Below are positions 61,163 to 64,000 of a stretch of DNA of 64,000 bases, one piece after another. The DNA is from a virus. The stretch spans positions 1 to 64,000 of the IMG/VR virus record IMGVR_UViG_3300035670_000150; one strand, given 5' to 3'. Numbering within the stretch: the first letter of the stretch is position 1; each line of letters starts with the position of its first letter. Position numbers and translations under genes: made by a program. The notes below the pieces were generated by a model. That model did no database searches. It was not told the DNA's origin and worked only from the letters and a program-made list of their open reading frames with translations.

Positions 61163-62047
61163 TTAGAAATCTGGTGCTACTAATTCTTTATTAGCTGATT
61201 GCACCATAGCTTTAAGGTAGCTAATACCTTGGTAATTAAAATGGAATGCTTTTGTATAGGTTCTTCCACCATTGTCATATTTATGGTGGATATAGAATCT
61301 ATTACCTTGAAGGGCAATAGTATTCACTTTACTTGGCAATTCATTGATTAATCGACTCCAAGATTCATAGCGTTTACTAATATCTTTTTCGTCTTCATAG
61401 TTACCATCATCTTTGACCTTTGGTGTAGGGTCAAATTTAGGCTGTACTAGGAATTGAATACGAGTTTCTACTCGGTAAGGGTTACGATTGAGTTTATTGA
61501 TATGGGATAAGTTAAGGGGTAAATCATAATGCTTTAATTCACCCCCACAAATAATGCTTTCATTAATTGTTCTATATCCTATATGCCTATTGTCTTTTAC
61601 CAATAAAGGTAATTCGACTGATGGCAATACATAGCTCAATTCTTTTTGCTTATCGAGTATTTCTTGGCTGAGTTTATTGGTTGAATAGAAATGTAAATAC
61701 ATCCCTATTCTTTTTACTTTGATAAACGTATTTTTGCATAAAGCATTTAACATTAAGTCAATGATAATGCCTTTGATAGAATTGTTTCTGACTTTATTAA
61801 ACATCATACCTGTTAATGCTTGGGCAGTTACTGAAGTATTCAATATTACCCTAGCGGTCATCTTGTATATTAATTCGCTATGGTCTTCATTTAACCATTT
61901 ATCGAGTAATATTTTAGTGATGTCATCAACTGGTAGTTTTTCAACATCAATGGTTTCAAGGAATTTCATTGGTTGTTCGATTAGGGAACCATAAGCACTT
62001 CTGAGTAAGTTGAGTTCATGGTCTTTGGCTAATAGTTCTAAGCTCAT
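61163..62047 (-). CDS. RNA polymerase II small subunit, RNAP1 (N4 gp15-like)
   Basis: 294 residues (N4: 269). It is the split N-terminal part of the T7-like polymerase; the C-terminal KYDNGGRTYTKAFHFNYQG holds the T/DxxGR motif (Asp258 to Arg262), so both subunits build the active site. GGAGTAAAAAGAA precedes the ATG, which shares ATGA with the gp14-like gene's stop. Gene order 14-15-16 is that of N4. Confidence 0.88.
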   Translation of the reverse strand: MSLELLAKDHELNLLRSAYGSLIEQPMKFLETIDVEKLPVDDITKILLDKWLNEDHSELIYKMTARVILNTSVTAQALTGMMFNKVRNNSIKGIIIDLMLNALCKNTFIKVKRIGMYLHFYSTNKLSQEILDKQKELSYVLPSVELPLLVKDNRHIGYRTINESIICGGELKHYDLPLNLSHINKLNRNPYRVETRIQFLVQPKFDPTPKVKDDGNYEDEKDISKRYESWSRLINELPSKVNTIALQGNRFYIHHKYDNGGRTYTKAFHFNYQGISYLKAMVQSANKELVAPDF

Positions 62048-62433
62048 TTCTTTTTACTCCACATTGCCCCTTGAGGATAATCTTTAGCTGTATATCCTAG
62101 GGATGTTAATAGGTTTGCCACTTCTCTTTCTCCCACATTGAAATTACTTGTGCGGTGATGAGTATTATCAGTGATGAATCTTACGTTAGCATTGGCAGCT
62201 AAGGTAATCTCATTTACATCAATGAGTTGGCGATTAGGACGATTACCTTCAGCACTGATAAATACAATGTCTGAAGCTTCGTAATGGCCGCAGTTAACTA
62301 TTTCTTTTGGTAAGTGAGTAGCATACCAATTAGTAGAACTGGTTAATGTTCCACGGCCTATGAATTTATTAGCGGGTTTAGCTTTTACTCTATCTTTTTC
62401 ATAGTAGTAATGTTCACGCATCGGTAAGTCCAT
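62044..62433 (-). CDS. N4 gp14-like conserved early protein (129 aa)
   Basis: Pattern KFIGRGTLTSSTNWYA, ASDIVFISAEGNR and NVGEREVANLLTSLGY recur in phage early proteins. It sits directly before RNAP1, as gp14 does in N4. Function not known to me; the nucleotide-binding look of FIGRGT is shared superficially with the DUF4326 protein. AAAGGAGTAAACA precedes the ATG. Confidence 0.75.
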   Translation of the reverse strand: MDLPMREHYYYEKDRVKAKPANKFIGRGTLTSSTNWYATHLPKEIVNCGHYEASDIVFISAEGNRPNRQLIDVNEITLAANANVRFITDNTHHRTSNFNVGEREVANLLTSLGYTAKDYPQGAMWSKKK

Positions 62434-62436
62434 TGT

Positions 62437-62634
62437 TTACTCCTTTTTTCTTTCAAATATAAAGTTAACTATAACGGTGAGAATAGTTATAGCTAACCAT
62501 CCACCTAGTAATATACCGCAAGTAATTGCACCTGCAATAAAGATGAAACCGAATATAGGTAGCATAATGTAGACAGCACCAAATATGATGCCTAGGCTAA
62601 TTACATAGCCTATAAAATTAGCTATTAGATTCAT
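62437..62634 (-). CDS. Small membrane protein (65 aa)
   Basis: Start moved to the ATG with AAAAGGAAACTAATC upstream, which avoids a long overlap with the next gene. Two or three transmembrane helices (LIANFIGYVISLGIIFGAVY, PIFGFIFIAGAITCGILLGG, WLAITILTVIVNFIF) and a charged end. Early membrane protein, role unknown. Confidence 0.7.
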   Translation of the reverse strand: MNLIANFIGYVISLGIIFGAVYIMLPIFGFIFIAGAITCGILLGGWLAITILTVIVNFIFERKKE

Positions 62635-62833
62635 GATTAGTTTCCTTTTCTGTTTGTACCATCCTTTCAATGGTTCCTTCCAATACGATGATATGGAATG
62701 TTTGACTTGCTATATAACGGTCTGCTAGCACTAATTTATTTTGAAGTTGTTTTGTACGATTCTTTAATACACGAATGTAATTAAGTAATACAATGAATGT
62801 AGTAATAATTAGGACAGGGTAAGCGGATTCCAT
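62618..62833 (-). CDS. Small membrane protein with coiled coil (71 aa)
   Basis: N-terminal transmembrane helix (AYPVLIITTFIVLLNYI) followed by a charged helix (NRTKQLQNKLVLADRY). AAGGAATTACC precedes the ATG. The gene overlaps both its neighbours. Unknown role. Confidence 0.68.
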   Translation of the reverse strand: MESAYPVLIITTFIVLLNYIRVLKNRTKQLQNKLVLADRYIASQTFHIIVLEGTIERMVQTEKETNHESNS

Positions 62834-63084
62834 GGTAATTCCTTAGCTTTCTTAGCAGGTTTTTTAGGGGTAGATGCCACTATTTCTCTATCGAGTTGTA
62901 GTGAGTAGTTAGCTATTTTACGTTCTTTCCATGGTTCTTGTGAGTAGATAAAGTCATAGGCTTTTTTGCCATATACTCTAACGGCTGCATAAGAACCAAA
63001 ATTACATTTAGGGCATTTAGGATTTTTAGACTTAAATACCCATTCGCATGAAGCGCACACTCTTACATGACTATATTTAAGCAT
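62809..63084 (-). CDS. Zinc-ribbon protein (91 aa)
   Basis: CASCEWVFKSKNPKCPKC gives a C-x2-C...C-x2-C zinc ribbon (10-27), then AYDFIYSQEPWKERKI and a basic tail (PKKPAKKAKELPW). Probably binds nucleic acid or a polymerase subunit. AAAGGAATCTAATC precedes the ATG. Confidence 0.72.
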   Translation of the reverse strand: MLKYSHVRVCASCEWVFKSKNPKCPKCNFGSYAAVRVYGKKAYDFIYSQEPWKERKIANYSLQLDREIVASTPKKPAKKAKELPWNPLTLS

Positions 63085-63151
63085 GATTAGATTCCTTTAT
63101 TGTGCTGAGCATCATTAACGTTGCGTAATTCTGCAATAATACTTAACTGAA

Positions 63152-63385
63152 CTACTGCTTCAGGTAACAAGTACCTTCTTTGACGATAATGTTTTCTCTT
63201 GGGATGCCTAAGCTAATGAACTTAGCAATGCATTCCCCTTCTTTGGCTTGCACTGCCATAGCGTCTTTGACTGCATCATGCAATACCGTTAGGGATAGGA
63301 TAGCTGTGAGCACTAGGAGTATTTGCATAGCTCCAATTGCCCACAGTTTTAATTGATTCTTTAAACGGTCTGTTTTATAGCTCAT
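63152..63385 (-). CDS. Small membrane protein with cysteines (77 aa)
   Basis: Basic start, one transmembrane helix (about 14-34, LWAIGAMQILLVLTAILSLTV), then an outer soluble part with two cysteines (GECIAKF, EGTCYL) that could form a disulfide. AAGGACTTAGCT precedes the ATG. Function unknown. Confidence 0.68.
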   Translation of the reverse strand: MSYKTDRLKNQLKLWAIGAMQILLVLTAILSLTVLHDAVKDAMAVQAKEGECIAKFISLGIPRENIIVKEGTCYLKQ

Positions 63386-63398
63386 AGCTAAGTCCTTA

Positions 63399-63512
63399 TT
63401 ATTTACAATAGATAACGATTGTTACACCGATAGTACCTAGCAATGCTGCCAGTACGAATAGTGAATTGATACCTTGGTTAAACCATTCCAATACACTGAT
63501 AAATAGTTCCAT
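63399..63512 (-). CDS. Very small membrane protein (37 aa)
   Basis: Begins MELFISVLEWFNQGINSLFV, continues with one hydrophobic helix (LAALLGTIGVTIVIY) and stops at TAA. CAAGGAGCATAT before the ATG is one of the strongest ribosome sites here. It lies 33 bases downstream of motif copy A and 13 bases upstream of the gene at 63385. Single-helix early peptides often act on the host membrane. Confidence 0.72.
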   Translation of the reverse strand: MELFISVLEWFNQGINSLFVLAALLGTIGVTIVIYCK

Positions 63513-63686
63513 ATATGCTCCTTGAGTTGATAGCTGATAGGCATAGACAAACACCAAAAAGAAGCGAAGCGCGAGGTATACATATACTCGCTAAGCTGTT
63601 GCTATCTATTCGGTGATTGTTAGATGTGTTGCTATCTGATAGCTATTTTTCTTTGGCTCAGCAGCTCTTAAAAGAGAGCAGGAGAC
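63513..63686 (-). promoter_or_regulatory. Repeat-rich intergenic control region
   Basis: Holds motif copy A (63545-63568) and copy B (63684-63700), an inverted repeat GCGAGGTATA / TATACTCGC (63571-63591), two direct copies of TGTTGCTATCT 30 bases apart (63597, 63627), and a 5-bp hairpin GCTAT / ATAGC with a 3-base loop (63631-63643). The layout suggests promoter and binding sites for early genes. Confidence 0.55.
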
Positions 63687-63690
63687 ACGA

Positions 63691-63731
63691 AAAAAGAATT
63701 CCTCACCACCCACAAGGGATGATGAGGAACA
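63691..63731 (-). terminator. Terminator after the rightmost gene
   Basis: A 13-bp stem with two wobble pairs (TTCCTCATCATCC / GGTGGTGAGGAA), followed on the minus strand by TTCTTTTTTCG. It ends the transcript of the partial gene at 63744. Confidence 0.88.
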
Positions 63732-63743
63732 CTCGCTAAATGG

Positions 63744-64000
63744 TTAGATAGACCAACCAGTTGCATCAGGTTCATTGGAACCTTTGACGAACAGGGTTAA
63801 GCGGACAGGACATTTGATTACCAAATCATCCTCAGTTACCGCAGCTTCTGCCTTATCCAGCAGAATTTCCATCAGCTTACGCTGATTTGCACCCATACCA
63901 CGAATGTCCTCAGATACAGGACAATTCAATGGCATACGCACGAAGACATTAGGAGCAACCTCAAGCTCAACGTTCAGGTACACCTGAGTTTGAGATTGAG
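63744..64000 (-). CDS. Unknown early protein, 5' end outside window
   Basis: The frame is open to the window edge, and the first in-frame start candidate is only a GTG at 63983, so the gene probably begins beyond 64000. Acidic with strands VYLNVELEVAPNVFVRMPL and CPVRLTLFVKG; the end reads EPDATGWSI. Not recognised. Confidence 0.65.
   Translation of the reverse strand, partial: QSQTQVYLNVELEVAPNVFVRMPLNCPVSEDIRGMGANQRKLMEILLDKAEAAVTEDDLVIKCPVRLTLFVKGSNEPDATGWSI

Noticed and set aside
1-64000. Prophage or temperate phage
   Set aside because: No integrase, excisionase, CI-like repressor or attachment-site duplication was seen, and the gene set is that of virulent N4-like phages.

Overview
The window is the larger part of the genome of a virulent, N4-like tailed phage (Schitoviridae type, short-tailed). 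The diagnosis rests on genes found together only in that group: a 3434-residue virion RNA polymerase at the end of the structural block, a two-subunit T7-like RNA polymerase (RNAP1 and RNAP2), the N4-type portal and major capsid protein, a single-stranded-DNA-binding protein with an acidic tail, a family A DNA polymerase, and a MoxR/VWA pair. No integrase, repressor, tRNA or CRISPR array was seen. The host cannot be named. The spanin pair shows that it is Gram-negative.

Positions 1 to 32090 are almost all on the + strand and form the late half. In order: a tail fibre cut by the window edge, with a C-terminal S74 chaperone; two small genes; a lysis cassette (M15 endolysin, holin-like protein, nested i-spanin and o-spanin); a lone minus-strand membrane protein; a very large repeat-built fibre protein; portal; scaffold-like acidic protein; major capsid protein; tail-tube and internal proteins; and the giant virion RNA polymerase. 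Terminase and sheath genes are absent and would be expected left of position 1.

Positions 32087 to 64000 are on the - strand and form the early and middle half. Reading right to left in transcription order: small membrane and zinc-ribbon proteins, an N4 gp14-like gene, RNAP1 and RNAP2, a terminator, then an accessory block (mini protein kinase, DUF4326, two HTH proteins, dUTPase, TraR-like zinc finger, macro domain, HNH nuclease). Next come rIIA- and rIIB-like genes, a ClpX-like ATPase, the MoxR/VWA pair, and the replication module (helicase, DNA polymerase, PD-(D/E)XK nuclease, helicase-primase fusion, Sak4-like ATPase, SSB, RusA-like nuclease).

The expected scheme, from N4: the virion polymerase enters with the DNA and transcribes early genes, RNAP1/RNAP2 transcribe middle genes, and host RNA polymerase helped by phage SSB transcribes late genes. 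The sequence adds several less ordinary points: a gluzincin-like HExxH...E site inside the virion polymerase, a five-copy intergenic motif on the - strand that could be the middle promoter, a small gene broken by one base, a 149-residue protein with intact kinase motifs, and a two-level tandem repeat in the long fibre.
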